Source: JAHEAO01 sp942492375 (GTDB taxonomy: Bacteria; Pseudomonadota; Alphaproteobacteria; Rhodobacterales; Rhodobacteraceae). From it: a DNA stretch of 64,000 nucleotides. This document shows positions 9,319 through 18,315 of the stretch, piece by piece. The stretch lies in NCBI GenBank assembly GCA_942492375.1, contig CALOEL010000007.1, positions 186,001 to 250,000 of the forward strand. Direction: 5' to 3'. The notes beneath the pieces are model-generated. The model did no database searches, was not told where the DNA came from, and saw only the letters and a program-made list of their open reading frames with translations. Positions within the stretch are counted from its first letter, which is position 1. Each line of letters opens with the position of its first letter. The position numbers and the translations under genes were made by a program.

Positions 9319-9657
9319 CTAGGGCATCCGGGTCTGAGCGACCTGATAGATATTGGCGGACCGGGCGCCGCTGCGGCAATAGGCCAGCACCGGGTCCGGC
9401 AACTCGTCCATCGCGGCCTGAAAGGCGGCGACGACCTCGGCGCGCAGAAGACCATGATCTACAGGGACATAGCGGATCTGTAGCCCCGCTTCCTCTGCCG
9501 CTTGCTTGATGCTGTCGTAGTCGGACTGGTCGGGCGCTTCGCCATCAGGGCGGTTGCAGATCAGCCCCCGGTATCCCATGTCCCGGATCTGCGGGATATC
9601 CTCTGGCGTGATCTGGCCGGCGACGGCGAAGCTTTCGTTGATCTGTCTCAGGTCCAT
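9319..9657 (-). CDS. DUF442/TIGR01244-family phosphatase-like sulfur transferase
   Basis: A 112-residue protein with the dual-specificity-phosphatase-like loop YCRSGARSANIY. This family forms one half of Blh (beta-lactamase-hydrolase-like) proteins, where it is fused to a persulfide-dioxygenase-like MBL domain. Here the MBL protein is the adjacent upstream gene, 21 nt away, so the two look like a split Blh. A role in persulfide handling follows from context, not from direct evidence. Confidence 0.85.
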   Translation of the reverse strand: MDLRQINESFAVAGQITPEDIPQIRDMGYRGLICNRPDGEAPDQSDYDSIKQAAEEAGLQIRYVPVDHGLLRAEVVAAFQAAMDELPDPVLAYCRSGARSANIYQVAQTRMP

Positions 9658-9678
9658 GCGTGTTTCTCTCTGGCTCTG

Positions 9679-10584
9679 CTAGAGCGTGTTGACCGGGACC
9701 TTCAGGAATGTCCTGCCGTCCTTGTCGGACGGCGGCAGGTCACCGGCGCGCATGTTGACCTGCAGCGAGGGGATAATCAACCGCGGCATCGACAGGGTCG
9801 CGTCGCGCTCGGTGCGGAACTTGATGAATTCCTCACGCGTCCGGTCGCCGCCGACATGGATGTTATGTGCCTTTTGCTCGGCGACGGTGGTTTCCCAGCG
9901 AATCTCGCGCCCGTTCGGTCCATAGTCATGGCACATGAACAGCCGCATCTCGTCCGGCAGGGCCAGGACCTTCTGGATCGAATCGTAAAGCTGGCCGGCA
10001 TCGCCTCCCGGAAAATCGGCCCGGGCAGAGCCGCCATCGGGCATGAACAGCGTGTCGCCGACGAAGGCGGCATCGCCGATGACATGGGTCATGCAGGCCG
10101 GCGTATGCCCGGGCGTATGGATCGCGAAGGCGGTCAGGCCGCCGATCCGGTAGGTATCGCCCTCGTCCAGCAGCCGGTCGAACTGCGACCCATCACGCTG
10201 GAATTCGGTGCCCTCGTTGAAGATCTTGCCGAACGTGTCCTGCACCACCGTGATGTTCCGCCCGATCCCGATCTTGCCGCCGATCTGATCCTGGATATAG
10301 GGCGCGGCCGACAGGTGATCGGCATGGACGTGGGTCTCGATCAGCCAGTCGACCGACAGCCCGTTCTCGCGGACATGGGCGATGATCTGGTCGGCATGTT
10401 CATGCGTGATGCGGCCTGCCGCATAGTCGATATCCATGACGGAATCGAGAATCGCACAGGCGTTGGAGCCCGGATCCTTGACGACGTAGGAAATCGTATT
10501 GCTATCATCGTCGAAAAAAGCCGTGACATCCGGTTTTTGTTTCATGTCAATAGCGTAGTCTACCATCTTCGAGTCCCTTCGCAT
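9679..10584 (-). CDS. MBL-fold hydrolase, persulfide dioxygenase (ETHE1/Blh)-like
   Basis: A metallo-beta-lactamase-fold protein of about 301 residues with the metal motif ETHVHADHLSAA, then HTPGHTPACMTH and FMCHDYGPNG. This is the ETHE1/Blh pattern of enzymes that oxidise glutathione persulfide to sulfite. The start at 10584 has GGGGGAG 9 nt upstream; internal ATGs at 10566 and 10545 are alternatives. It lies between DUF2892 and DUF442 genes in a sulfide-detoxification module downstream of soxEF. Confidence 0.87.
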   Translation of the reverse strand: MRRDSKMVDYAIDMKQKPDVTAFFDDDSNTISYVVKDPGSNACAILDSVMDIDYAAGRITHEHADQIIAHVRENGLSVDWLIETHVHADHLSAAPYIQDQIGGKIGIGRNITVVQDTFGKIFNEGTEFQRDGSQFDRLLDEGDTYRIGGLTAFAIHTPGHTPACMTHVIGDAAFVGDTLFMPDGGSARADFPGGDAGQLYDSIQKVLALPDEMRLFMCHDYGPNGREIRWETTVAEQKAHNIHVGGDRTREEFIKFRTERDATLSMPRLIIPSLQVNMRAGDLPPSDKDGRTFLKVPVNTL

Positions 10585-10635
10585 GTGTGTCGGCTCCCCC
10601 AGCCGCAAGATGCGGACGATAGTGACACGGGGTTT

Positions 10636-10845
10636 CTATCGCCCGCAGGTATTCGCGCCGATCAGCCGATAGACCGGGCAGAACCCGAACAGGGCCGTCA
10701 GCGTGAACACCGCGCCGACGATCACGGCTCCCCATGTCAGAAGTGCGCTACCTTCGCCGAAGCCCGAAACGAACGGCAACAGGATCAGAATGATCCCGGC
10801 GATGCCGCGCGCGAAACGATCGAAGCTGCCCATGTTGACTGTCAT
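10636..10845 (-). CDS. DUF2892 (YgaP membrane-domain) protein
   Basis: A 69-residue protein with two hydrophobic segments (GIAGIILILLPFVSGF and GAVIVGAVFTLTALFG) and the family signature FGFCPVYRLIGANTC. DUF2892 forms the membrane part of the YgaP rhodanese and usually accompanies sulfur-transfer genes. It sits between DUF302 and the MBL gene in one leftward operon. Confidence 0.9.
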   Translation of the reverse strand: MTVNMGSFDRFARGIAGIILILLPFVSGFGEGSALLTWGAVIVGAVFTLTALFGFCPVYRLIGANTCGR

Positions 10846-10908
10846 GACGTAACCCTTCTTGCCTTCCGATGCCGATCGGCAGAATTATCCAGATGTTTGA
10901 GCGTGCGG

Positions 10909-11340
10909 CTACTCTCCGACCGCCTCTCTCGCGATCCCGTCCAGCAGGCTTTGAACCTCCTGCATCGGCCCGTCCGGCATGTTGCGATAGCCGACCTGTA
11001 CCTGGCCGTCGTTATCGGTCACGAAGATCCCGTAGGGACAATGACCGATATTGCCTGGATCCGCCTCCATAACTTTGCGCGACACGACGGCCGAGCAAAA
11101 CAGAAAAATATCCGCAGCATCGAACAGTTTCACGTCACTGCCGACATCGGCGCCGGTGCGGGCCAGCATGTCGCCGACACGGCTGACATAATCAATCACC
11201 AGACCCTGCCCGACGATCGCCGATTCCACGGCGAACGTCGCATCTTCGAAGCTGCCGTCGAAGTCGTAGGTGGTGTTGCCCTCGGCCAATGCGGGTGCCG
11301 CCAGAAACAGCGTCGCGATTGTGGTGGTCAGAAATCTCAT
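10909..11340 (-). CDS. DUF302 protein, secreted
   Basis: A 143-residue protein with a cleavable signal peptide (MRFLTTTIATLFLAAPALAEG) and a DUF302 domain, including the GHCPYGIFVTDNDG region. DUF302 proteins recur in sulfide- and sulfur-oxidation loci, but their function is not established. The start at 11340 was chosen for the signal peptide. It is the first gene after the soxF gap and is preceded by an FNR-type box. Confidence 0.88.
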   Translation of the reverse strand: MRFLTTTIATLFLAAPALAEGNTTYDFDGSFEDATFAVESAIVGQGLVIDYVSRVGDMLARTGADVGSDVKLFDAADIFLFCSAVVSRKVMEADPGNIGHCPYGIFVTDNDGQVQVGYRNMPDGPMQEVQSLLDGIAREAVGE

Positions 11341-11395
11341 TGTGGTTCTCCCTTGCCTTATGTGCCCAGAGTGCTGCAGGTCCGACCTGCCGGCG

Positions 11396-11409
11396 TTGAC
11401 CCAAATCAA
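11396..11409 (-). promoter_or_regulatory. FNR/CRP-type box upstream of the DUF302 operon
   Basis: On the minus strand the site reads TTGAT-TTGG-GTCAA, matching nine of ten positions of the FnrL/Anr-type consensus TTGAT-N4-ATCAA. It lies 56-69 nt upstream of the DUF302 ATG, a typical activator distance. An oxygen- or NO-responsive Crp/Fnr regulator is inferred. Confidence 0.6.
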
Positions 11410-11416
11410 GGCGTCT

Positions 11417-11438
11417 GCGGCGGCCTGACAGCCGCCGC
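11417..11438 (-). terminator. Stem-loop after soxF
   Basis: A perfect 8-bp stem (GCGGCGGC/GCCGCCGC) with a 6-nt loop lies 8 nt after the soxF stop and just before the FNR-type box. There is no clear U-tract. It may end or attenuate the soxCD-soxEF transcript, leaving the DUF302 module under its own promoter. Confidence 0.5.
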
Positions 11439-11445
11439 GTTGGCG

Positions 11446-12714
11446 TTACCCGAAGATGTCAGATGTTATCCCGTCATACCAGCCAAGGCTCTCCTCGTAA
11501 GTCGCCTTACGCAATTGGGCATCCTCTCCGGTCTGGCTGACGAAGCTGTCGGTCGAGGCGATCTTTTCGTCCGTCGCCTCGTAGCTGGCACCGACCTTCA
11601 CTCCGTCATCGGTGTCGATCAGCGACCAGCAGGTATTCGTGAACTTGGCCGGAAAGACGCTCGACCCGGTCAGCGCGCCGCGCACCGCCATCGCCGCGAC
11701 CTTGGCCTGGCTGTTGGCAGAAAAGGCCGATTTCGGCATATCGCCCTGCGCCGAGGCATCACCCAGGACATGGATGTTCTCGTCGGCGCGCGACTGCATC
11801 GTGTGCGGGATGACCGGCGCCCAATTGCCGTCGTTGATCCCGGCGGCCTCACAGATCAGGCCGGCCTTCTGCGCCGGAATGACGTTGCAGACATCGACCT
11901 TCTCGACCGCACCATCGATGACCACCTCCATCGCATCGGGGCGCACCTCGACGTTGTCGGCGCCGAAATCCGGACCGATACGGTCGATCATGCCGCCGTA
12001 ATGGTTCTGCCAGCCTTCCTCGAACAGAGCTTGTTTCGAAAACTTGTCCTTCGGGTCGACGATCAGGATCTTCGCGGTCGGGTTATTCGCCTTCAGCACA
12101 TGCGCCACCATCGAGACCCTTTCGTATGGGCCGGGCGGGCAGCGATAGGGGTTCGGCGGCGCGACCATCGCGAAGGTGCCGCCCTCCGGCATTGCCATGA
12201 CCTGCGCCTTCAAAAGCTCGGTCTGCGATCCGGCTTTGTAGGCATGGGGCATCCGGTTCTGCTGGGTGATGTCCCAGCCCGGAACCGAGCCCTCGACGAA
12301 ATCGATGCCGGGTGACAGGATCAGCCGGTCATAGCGCACCGACCCGCCGCCGGCCAGTGCGACGGTCTTTGCGTCGCGGTCCACGCCCGTCGCCCAGTCA
12401 TGCACCACGTTGACACCGTATTCGCTGGCCAGCGTGCCATAGCTGTAGGCCAGCGACTGCATCTCGCGGAAATCGCCGAGATAGAGGTTCGAGAAGAAGC
12501 AGGTGTAGTAGACCCGCGTCGGCTCGATCAGCGTCACGTCGATCTCACCATCGCTGTCCTTGGCAATGTAGCGCGCCGCGGTGGCGCCGCCCGCACCGCC
12601 GCCGACCACCACGACTTGCGGGCGACCATGGCTGGCCCCCATCACCATCGGTGCGGTCAGTGCAGCCGTCGCAGCCACCGTGCTGCCCAGGAAAATCCGT
12701 CTGTTCAATGTCAT
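11446..12714 (-). CDS. soxF: SoxF, flavocytochrome c sulfide dehydrogenase flavin subunit (FccB-type)
   Basis: A 422-residue FAD protein with a twin-arginine signal (NRRIFLGS) and the dinucleotide motif VVVVGGGAGGATAARYI. It carries the FccB features YYTCFFSNLYLG, with the redox-active cysteine, and YRCPPGPYERVSM. SoxEF forms a periplasmic sulfide:cytochrome c oxidoreductase. It lies 19 nt after soxE, as expected for a two-gene unit. Confidence 0.93.
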   Translation of the reverse strand: MTLNRRIFLGSTVAATAALTAPMVMGASHGRPQVVVVGGGAGGATAARYIAKDSDGEIDVTLIEPTRVYYTCFFSNLYLGDFREMQSLAYSYGTLASEYGVNVVHDWATGVDRDAKTVALAGGGSVRYDRLILSPGIDFVEGSVPGWDITQQNRMPHAYKAGSQTELLKAQVMAMPEGGTFAMVAPPNPYRCPPGPYERVSMVAHVLKANNPTAKILIVDPKDKFSKQALFEEGWQNHYGGMIDRIGPDFGADNVEVRPDAMEVVIDGAVEKVDVCNVIPAQKAGLICEAAGINDGNWAPVIPHTMQSRADENIHVLGDASAQGDMPKSAFSANSQAKVAAMAVRGALTGSSVFPAKFTNTCWSLIDTDDGVKVGASYEATDEKIASTDSFVSQTGEDAQLRKATYEESLGWYDGITSDIFG

Positions 12715-12733
12715 GTCATCCTCCCCTTCAGTG

Positions 12734-13432
12734 TTACTCGATCGTTTCGAAATAGGCGGCGAGCGCCGCGATCTCCTCGTTGGAAAGCCGCCTTGCGACC
12801 ATCTCCATCACCGGGTGCGGCCGTAGCCCCTCTTTGTAGGCGTGCAGCGCCACGACAAAGTCATCCGTCGGCCAGTTCGTGATCGAGGGGATACCGGCAT
12901 CGTCGCCATCGCGCTGGTGGCAGGTCACGCATTCCCCCGACAAGTATTCACCGTAAGCCGGATCGCCCTGGATGGCGAGGATGGCGGGATCGACGGCGTG
13001 ATCGGTCGCGGTCGCGGTGCGCGGCGCCTCGGGGATGTTCTGCGGATTGTCGGAGAAGCGACGCAGATAGGCCAGAAGGTCCGCGCGATCAGCAGCATCC
13101 GAGATCCCGGCAAAATTCATCCTCGTGTCGCTGACCAGCGCCTTCGGGTTCTCGATATAGGCGTCGAGGTTCTCGAAGGTCCATCGCATCCCATCGCGGC
13201 CACGCCGGACAAGGCCCTTGGAATAGCGGTAATCGTCAAGCGAGCCTGCGCGGCGGCCAAAAAGAAGGTTCAGGTGCGGACCAACCCTGTTGGCGGCATC
13301 CTTGCCGATCTGGTGACATTTGCCGCATTGGCCGAACAGCGCCTCTCCCCTCCCCGCGTCGCCGGTTTCGGCGGCGCCGGCGGGACAGGACAGCACAAGC
13401 AGAACGGCAACCGCGCGCAGCGGATTTCTCAT
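12734..13432 (-). CDS. soxE: SoxE, dihaem c-type cytochrome (FccA-type)
   Basis: A 232-residue periplasmic cytochrome with a signal peptide and two haem motifs, CGKCHQIG and CVTCHQRDG. The first half resembles class I cytochrome c552; the second is the FccA-type domain. The start at 13432 (MRNPLRAVAVLL) gives a compact signal peptide. It is the electron-accepting partner of SoxF. Confidence 0.92.
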   Translation of the reverse strand: MRNPLRAVAVLLVLSCPAGAAETGDAGRGEALFGQCGKCHQIGKDAANRVGPHLNLLFGRRAGSLDDYRYSKGLVRRGRDGMRWTFENLDAYIENPKALVSDTRMNFAGISDAADRADLLAYLRRFSDNPQNIPEAPRTATATDHAVDPAILAIQGDPAYGEYLSGECVTCHQRDGDDAGIPSITNWPTDDFVVALHAYKEGLRPHPVMEMVARRLSNEEIAALAAYFETIE

Positions 13433-13516
13433 GATCGAATTCTGCGTCAATCTCGACTTCAAATCAACAATCTTGAATATGTCTACGGTCCGTCGGCTAC
13501 GGACGATCCCGTCAGC

Positions 13517-14107
13517 CTACCAGACGTCCGGCTTGATCCCCTGTTCCTCCAGCCGGCGGAACTTGTCCTGCAGGTAGCGCTGGAACGGTTGCCGCTGGTA
13601 TTCATCGGTCGCCACGTATTCGAGCGACGACATGTAATGGAACGGCTTCAGCAGGCCCGGCATCCGGAACGCCTCGACATCGAAGAAATCCTTTGGTGGA
13701 TCGTGTTCCAGCGCGAAGACGAGCGTGGTCGGGGTAAAGTTCACCCCCCATTTCGCGGCCAGTTCCCTTTCGGGCAGCTGCTCGCCATCGAAATCGGTCA
13801 CCTCCCGCGATCCCCAGAGGTCAAGCTGGACCACAAGGAAGTTTTCAGTGATGTAGTTCACGATCTCGGGCCGGGCGAAGTTCTCGTTATGCAGCGCCTC
13901 GCAGTAGGGGCATCCGGCCTGCTCGAAGATCACCATCAGATCCTTGTTCCCGGCGGCGGCTTCGGTCAGGTCATCGGACATTTCCAGAAAACCGTCATGG
14001 AACCAGTCCTGCTTGTGCAGCCCGTCATCGCCGAGCCGCGCCTGTCCAAGCACAGGCAGCGCCAGAGTGGCGAAAAGAGCGGCCAGAACGGTACGTCTTA
14101 GCAGCAT
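13517..14107 (-). CDS. SoxW-like periplasmic thioredoxin, second copy
   Basis: A 196-residue protein with a signal peptide and a thioredoxin fold with active site CPYC in FEQAGCPYCEALH. It shares the framework LGDDGLHKxDW, VTDFDGExL and WGxxFTPT with the SoxW at 21360-21923, so the two are paralogs. The active-site dipeptide differs (PY here, IY there). It lies between soxD and soxE and probably reduces a Sox or cytochrome thiol in the periplasm. Confidence 0.85.
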   Translation of the reverse strand: MLLRRTVLAALFATLALPVLGQARLGDDGLHKQDWFHDGFLEMSDDLTEAAAGNKDLMVIFEQAGCPYCEALHNENFARPEIVNYITENFLVVQLDLWGSREVTDFDGEQLPERELAAKWGVNFTPTTLVFALEHDPPKDFFDVEAFRMPGLLKPFHYMSSLEYVATDEYQRQPFQRYLQDKFRRLEEQGIKPDVW

Positions 14108-14191
14108 CCATCTATTCCTCCTGCCCGTCAGCGTAACACGGAGCGACCGCAGACCGAAGATCGAATTGGGACGGTTGCCACCGCCCGAGCG

Positions 14192-15256
14192 CTATCCGCC
14201 GAACGAGGCGAGATAGGCGGTGATCGCCGCGATATCCTCATCCTTCTTCAATCCGACGAAGGACATCTTGGTTCCCTTGATATAACCCTTCGGATCCGCG
14301 AGGTATTCGGCAAGGGTTTCATCGGTCCAGACCAGACCGCTGTCGCCGGCCTCCTTCATCGGGACCGAATACTTGAAGCCCTCCAGTCCGCCGGCGGTGC
14401 GTCCGAGCACATCGTTCAGTTGCGGCCCGACCCGGTCCTTTGCCCCCTCACCAACCTGATGGCAGGCCTTGCATTTCTTGAAGACGTTCTCGCCCTTCGC
14501 GACAAGTTCCGGATCGGCTTCCGTGGCGATGGCATCGGCCGCGGCCATCTCGCTCGGCTCAATCACTTCGGCAGGCTCGGCAGCCGCTTCCTCCATGGTC
14601 TCGACGGCGGCAGGTGCCTCGTCCTCACCGGTTTCGGGTGTCACGTCGAGAACGGCCGCGCGCATGGTGATTTCCACCTCTTCCTTGCAATTCTCCATGC
14701 AGGGTTCGGTCCAGAAATGCCGCTCGGCCTCCTCGCGGTCGTCGATGATGAAGCCATCGGCATTCGGCATCTCGACCTCGAGGAAATTCTCGTTGCTCAA
14801 AACAAAATCCTCGTCGACCAGGTAGTTGGAATAAAGGATATAGGCGACGATCGCATAGACCTCGTCGGTCTCCAGCGACTGGGCATCCCCAAAGGGCATA
14901 GACCGGTGGACATAGTCCCAGGCGGTCGACAGATAGGGCCAGTAGGAACCAACCGTCTTGACCGGATCGCGGTCGGCCAGCGTGCCCTCGCCCCCTGCCA
15001 GTTCCGGCCAGTTGTCCACGCCTTCCGCGAATTCGCCGTGGCAAGCGGCGCAGCGGTCGGAGAACAGCATCTCGCCATCGGCGACCGATCCCGATCCTTT
15101 CGGAAGCCCCGCGCCATCGGGTGAGACGTCCAGATTCCAAGCGGCGATTTCCTCGGGCAAGGCCGGACGGCCGATCCCGAGCCCCTCGGCCAGCGCTGGC
15201 ATGGCTACTAGGGCTGCGAGGCACGATCCAAGCAGAACTTCACGATACTTCGACAT
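14192..15256 (-). CDS. soxD: SoxD, dihaem cytochrome c subunit of sulfane dehydrogenase
   Basis: A 354-residue protein with a signal peptide. The first haem domain has CAACHGEFAEG; then comes an acidic Ala/Glu-rich linker (about residues 215-255) and a C-terminal cytochrome c domain with CKACHQVGEGAKDRVGP. This is the standard SoxD layout. The start at 15256 (MSKYREVLLG) overlaps the soxC end by 17 nt, implying coupled translation. SoxCD removes six electrons from the SoxY-bound sulfane sulfur. Confidence 0.95.
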   Translation of the reverse strand: MSKYREVLLGSCLAALVAMPALAEGLGIGRPALPEEIAAWNLDVSPDGAGLPKGSGSVADGEMLFSDRCAACHGEFAEGVDNWPELAGGEGTLADRDPVKTVGSYWPYLSTAWDYVHRSMPFGDAQSLETDEVYAIVAYILYSNYLVDEDFVLSNENFLEVEMPNADGFIIDDREEAERHFWTEPCMENCKEEVEITMRAAVLDVTPETGEDEAPAAVETMEEAAAEPAEVIEPSEMAAADAIATEADPELVAKGENVFKKCKACHQVGEGAKDRVGPQLNDVLGRTAGGLEGFKYSVPMKEAGDSGLVWTDETLAEYLADPKGYIKGTKMSFVGLKKDEDIAAITAYLASFGG

Positions 15257-16505
15257 TCTCGGCCTCGCCTGTTTCCTTGATCCACCAGGTCTGGATGCAG
15301 TTGTTGTGATAGATCGAGTTCTCGCCCCGGACCTCGCGCAACGCCGCCTTGGTCGGCTGGACATAGCCGGTCTCGTCCACCGCGCGGGATTGCAGCAGCA
15401 TTTCGGACCCGTCCCATTCCGTGTCGAGGTAGAACCGCGTCAGCGCCATCGGCTCGCCGGGTTTAGCAAGCCGCGCGGTTTCCCAGGTCTTGCCCCCATC
15501 TTTCGAGACATCGACGCGGGTGACGGCACCGCGACCCGACCAGGCCAGCCCGGTGATGACCAGCGGGCCGGCCCCGTGCGTGATCGGCGATTGCGGGCTG
15601 GGCGAGGTGACAATGGATTTCGCATCCATCACCCAGGTCCATTTGCGGCTGGTGCCATCGGCCAGCGTGTCGGTGTATTTCGAGGTCTCCTCGCGGCTTT
15701 CCACGGGACCGTCCGTCACCTCGACCCGGCGCAGCCATTTGACCCAGAGGTTGCCTTCCCAGCCCGGCACGACCAGCCGCACGGGATAGCCGTGCTCCTT
15801 GCGCAAAGCCTCGCCATTCGCCTTGAAGGCCACCAGCACATCGTCCAGCGCCTTTTCCAGCGGGATCGAGCGGCCGTTCGAAGACGCGTCGGCGCCCTCG
15901 ACATAGACCCATTTGCCCTCTGGCTTCACCCCGGCCTCTTCCAAAAGGGTGCGCAAAGGCACGCCGGAATATTCCATGTTGTGGATCATGCCATGGGTGA
16001 ATTGCGCGCCGTTCAGTTGTGCGCCGGCCCATTCCATCCCGGTATTGGCAGCACATTCGCAGAAGAACACACGGTTGATCCGGGGGAAGCGTTCGAGGTC
16101 TTCGTAGGTGAAGATGAGGGGCCGATCGACCAACCCGTTGACCATCAGCCGGTAATCCGGCTTGGCCAGCTCGATCGCACCGGAATGGTGACGCTCGAAG
16201 GCGCAGCCCTGCGGCGTGATCGTGCCGTCCAGCGCATGGATCGGCGTGAAGTTGATGGAAGAGATCGCATCCGCCGTCAGCCAGGGCACGTTGCGGCGGA
16301 TCACGTCATCCTCGAAACGGATTGGCAAACCATAGGGCGTGGCGTCCACTCCATCACCGAGCCCCGTCGCCCACGGTTGTACCTCGGTGATCAGCGGATC
16401 TGGTGTGGCCTGCGCCCGCGCAGCCGTTGCAGCGATAGCCGCGCCGCCGGTCGCGGCAGCACCCTTCAGGAAGGCGCGACGCGATTTGCTGGCAGAGTCT
16501 GACAT
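15240..16505 (-). CDS. soxC: SoxC, molybdenum subunit of sulfane dehydrogenase
   Basis: A 421-residue protein of the sulfite oxidase family with a Tat signal (SRRAFLKG). The molybdenum-cofactor cysteine lies in FFCECAANTGMEW, and a C-terminal Mo-oxidoreductase dimerisation domain follows. It pairs with SoxD, so this organism should oxidise thiosulfate fully to sulfate without accumulating sulfur globules. An ATTC-N8-GAAT palindrome sits in the short soxB-soxC gap. Confidence 0.96.
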   Translation of the reverse strand: MSDSASKSRRAFLKGAAATGGAAIAATAARAQATPDPLITEVQPWATGLGDGVDATPYGLPIRFEDDVIRRNVPWLTADAISSINFTPIHALDGTITPQGCAFERHHSGAIELAKPDYRLMVNGLVDRPLIFTYEDLERFPRINRVFFCECAANTGMEWAGAQLNGAQFTHGMIHNMEYSGVPLRTLLEEAGVKPEGKWVYVEGADASSNGRSIPLEKALDDVLVAFKANGEALRKEHGYPVRLVVPGWEGNLWVKWLRRVEVTDGPVESREETSKYTDTLADGTSRKWTWVMDAKSIVTSPSPQSPITHGAGPLVITGLAWSGRGAVTRVDVSKDGGKTWETARLAKPGEPMALTRFYLDTEWDGSEMLLQSRAVDETGYVQPTKAALREVRGENSIYHNNCIQTWWIKETGEAENVEVS

Positions 16506-16528
16506 CGAATCAATCTCCCTTACATCTT

Positions 16529-16550
16529 CAAATTCATCTTACTGAATTTG
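16529..16550 (-). promoter_or_regulatory. Putative SoxR operator upstream of soxC
   Basis: A perfect 22-bp palindrome, CAAATTCA-TCTTAC-TGAATTTG, contains ATTC-N8-GAAT, the core reported for SqrR/BigR-type ArsR repressors. It lies 24-45 nt upstream of the soxC ATG. SoxR, encoded at 23623, has the matching cysteine pair. Confidence 0.7.
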
Positions 16551-16567
16551 AGCCCGCATGAAAATGT

Positions 16568-18262
16568 TCAGCCGTTCACGACGCTGACGGTCTGGTTCGG
16601 ATCGACCGACACCGTTCCCTGCTTGCGGATATGGGCCTCGACCACGTCCCAGATCGGCGGACCTTCGGTGCCTTCGTTGACGCTTGCCCAGCCGGAAACC
16701 ACGTAAGTCTTGGCCGGGTCGATCAACTCTCCGGATTTCAGCAGCGTCATTTCGGTGATCCGGCTGCCCTGCGGCTGGGTCACGTCGATCCGGTAGCCCA
16801 TGCCGCCCACCCGCACCATGTCGCCGCCCTGCTGGTAATAGGGATCGGGGTTGAACAGGTTGTCGGCGACGTCTTCCAGGATCGTGTGCAGCAACTCGCC
16901 GGTCATCTCCGACCGGTAGGCCTCGGGATAGCTCATCGCGGTGGCGTTGAAGATATCCTCTCGCGTGATCTCCTGCCCCGGCAGCAGCGATGCGCCCCAG
17001 CGGAAGCCGGGCGACAGCGCGATATCGGCCTCGCGCTCCGCTATCAGCGCGTTGCAGATCAGATCGTCCCAAGTGCCGTTGAAATTGCCGCGCCGGTAGA
17101 GCAGCGAGTCGGTGGTGCCGATCACCTCTGACATCGCGTCGAGATAGGGCGCACGTTCGGAGTCGATCAGCGCGGCGATTTCCGGGTCCGGCGCGATCAC
17201 GTCCGAGAAGACCGGGATCAGCTTGTGCTTGACCTCCTTCACCTCGCCGCCTTGCACGTCGAGGTCGATGCGCGACAGGAACTTGCCGTGGCTGCCGCTG
17301 GCGATCAGGTGGGTCTTTCCGACCAGCACGGGTTCGGGGATCGCGTCATGGGTATGGCCGGTCAGGATCACGTCGATCCCCGGCACGTCGCCAGCCAGCT
17401 TGCGGTCCACGTCGAAACCGTTATGCGACAGCAGAACCACACATTCGGCGCCGTTGTCGCGCACTTCCTGCACGACCTCGGCCATGCGTTCCTGGCGCAC
17501 GCCGAACGACAGGTCTGGGAACATCCAGCCGGGATTGGCGATCGGCATGTAGGGGAAAGCCTGGCCGATCACCGCCACCTGCACGCCGCCGCGTTCAAAC
17601 ATCTGGTAGGGCTCGTAGGCCGGTTCATCCCATTCCGCGTCGAAGATATTGGCGCCGAGGAACGGGAAGGCCAGTTCGGACTCGACGATCTCGTTCACCC
17701 GGTCGATGCCGAGGGTGAATTCCCAATGGCTGGTCATCGCATCGGTGCCGAGCGCGTTCATCACGTTGACCATGTCCTGCCCGTCCGACTTCAGCGCCGA
17801 ATAGCTGCCCTGCCAAGTGTCGCCGCCATCCAGCAGCAGCGCATCGGGCCGCTCGGCGCGGATCGCCTTGATCAGCGTGGCCGTGCGGTCGAGCCCGCCC
17901 ATCTTGCCGTATTCACGGGCAAGGGCCACGAAATCGACGTAGCTCAACGCATAGGCGGCCGGGCTGCCGGGTTCGATGCCGAACATCCTGAGGAAGTCCT
18001 CGCCCGTGACATGCGGCGGTTTGCCCTGGGCCGCGCCGACGCCAAGGTTGATTTCGGGCTCGCGGAACCAGACCGGTTTCAGCTGGGCATGCAGATCGGT
18101 GATATGCATCAGCGTCACGTTGCCGATCGTGTCGAATTGCAGCAATTGATCCTGCGTCAGCGCCTGCTGGGCCGCCAGCCGCGACCAGTTGCCAAAACCC
18201 GATGCGCCGTAAAGCGCCGAAGCGGCCATCCCTACCTGTAGAAAATCGCGACGAGAGATCAT
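16568..18262 (-). CDS. soxB: SoxB, thiosulfohydrolase
   Basis: A 564-residue dimanganese enzyme of the 5'-nucleotidase/metallophosphatase family that hydrolyses the sulfate group from SoxY-S-SO3. It has a Tat-type N-terminus (MISRRDFLQ) and the metal motifs MHITDLHAQLKPVWFREP, LDGGDTWQGS, LLSHNGFDVD and ILTGHTHDAIPEP. The C-terminal nucleotidase domain is complete. It starts 88 nt after soxA, across a terminator-like hairpin. Confidence 0.97.
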   Translation of the reverse strand: MISRRDFLQVGMAASALYGASGFGNWSRLAAQQALTQDQLLQFDTIGNVTLMHITDLHAQLKPVWFREPEINLGVGAAQGKPPHVTGEDFLRMFGIEPGSPAAYALSYVDFVALAREYGKMGGLDRTATLIKAIRAERPDALLLDGGDTWQGSYSALKSDGQDMVNVMNALGTDAMTSHWEFTLGIDRVNEIVESELAFPFLGANIFDAEWDEPAYEPYQMFERGGVQVAVIGQAFPYMPIANPGWMFPDLSFGVRQERMAEVVQEVRDNGAECVVLLSHNGFDVDRKLAGDVPGIDVILTGHTHDAIPEPVLVGKTHLIASGSHGKFLSRIDLDVQGGEVKEVKHKLIPVFSDVIAPDPEIAALIDSERAPYLDAMSEVIGTTDSLLYRRGNFNGTWDDLICNALIAEREADIALSPGFRWGASLLPGQEITREDIFNATAMSYPEAYRSEMTGELLHTILEDVADNLFNPDPYYQQGGDMVRVGGMGYRIDVTQPQGSRITEMTLLKSGELIDPAKTYVVSGWASVNEGTEGPPIWDVVEAHIRKQGTVSVDPNQTVSVVNG

Positions 18263-18315
18263 GGGTGCCCCCTTGGCCTGTTACATGCGTCTAACTGCAT
18301 ATGTTCAGAAAGAGA

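Noticed and set aside
9502..12315. Very long plus-strand open frame (937 codons)
   Set aside because: It runs antisense through DUF442, MBL, DUF2892, DUF302 and soxF, which have clear families and ribosome sites. It is a high-GC shadow frame.
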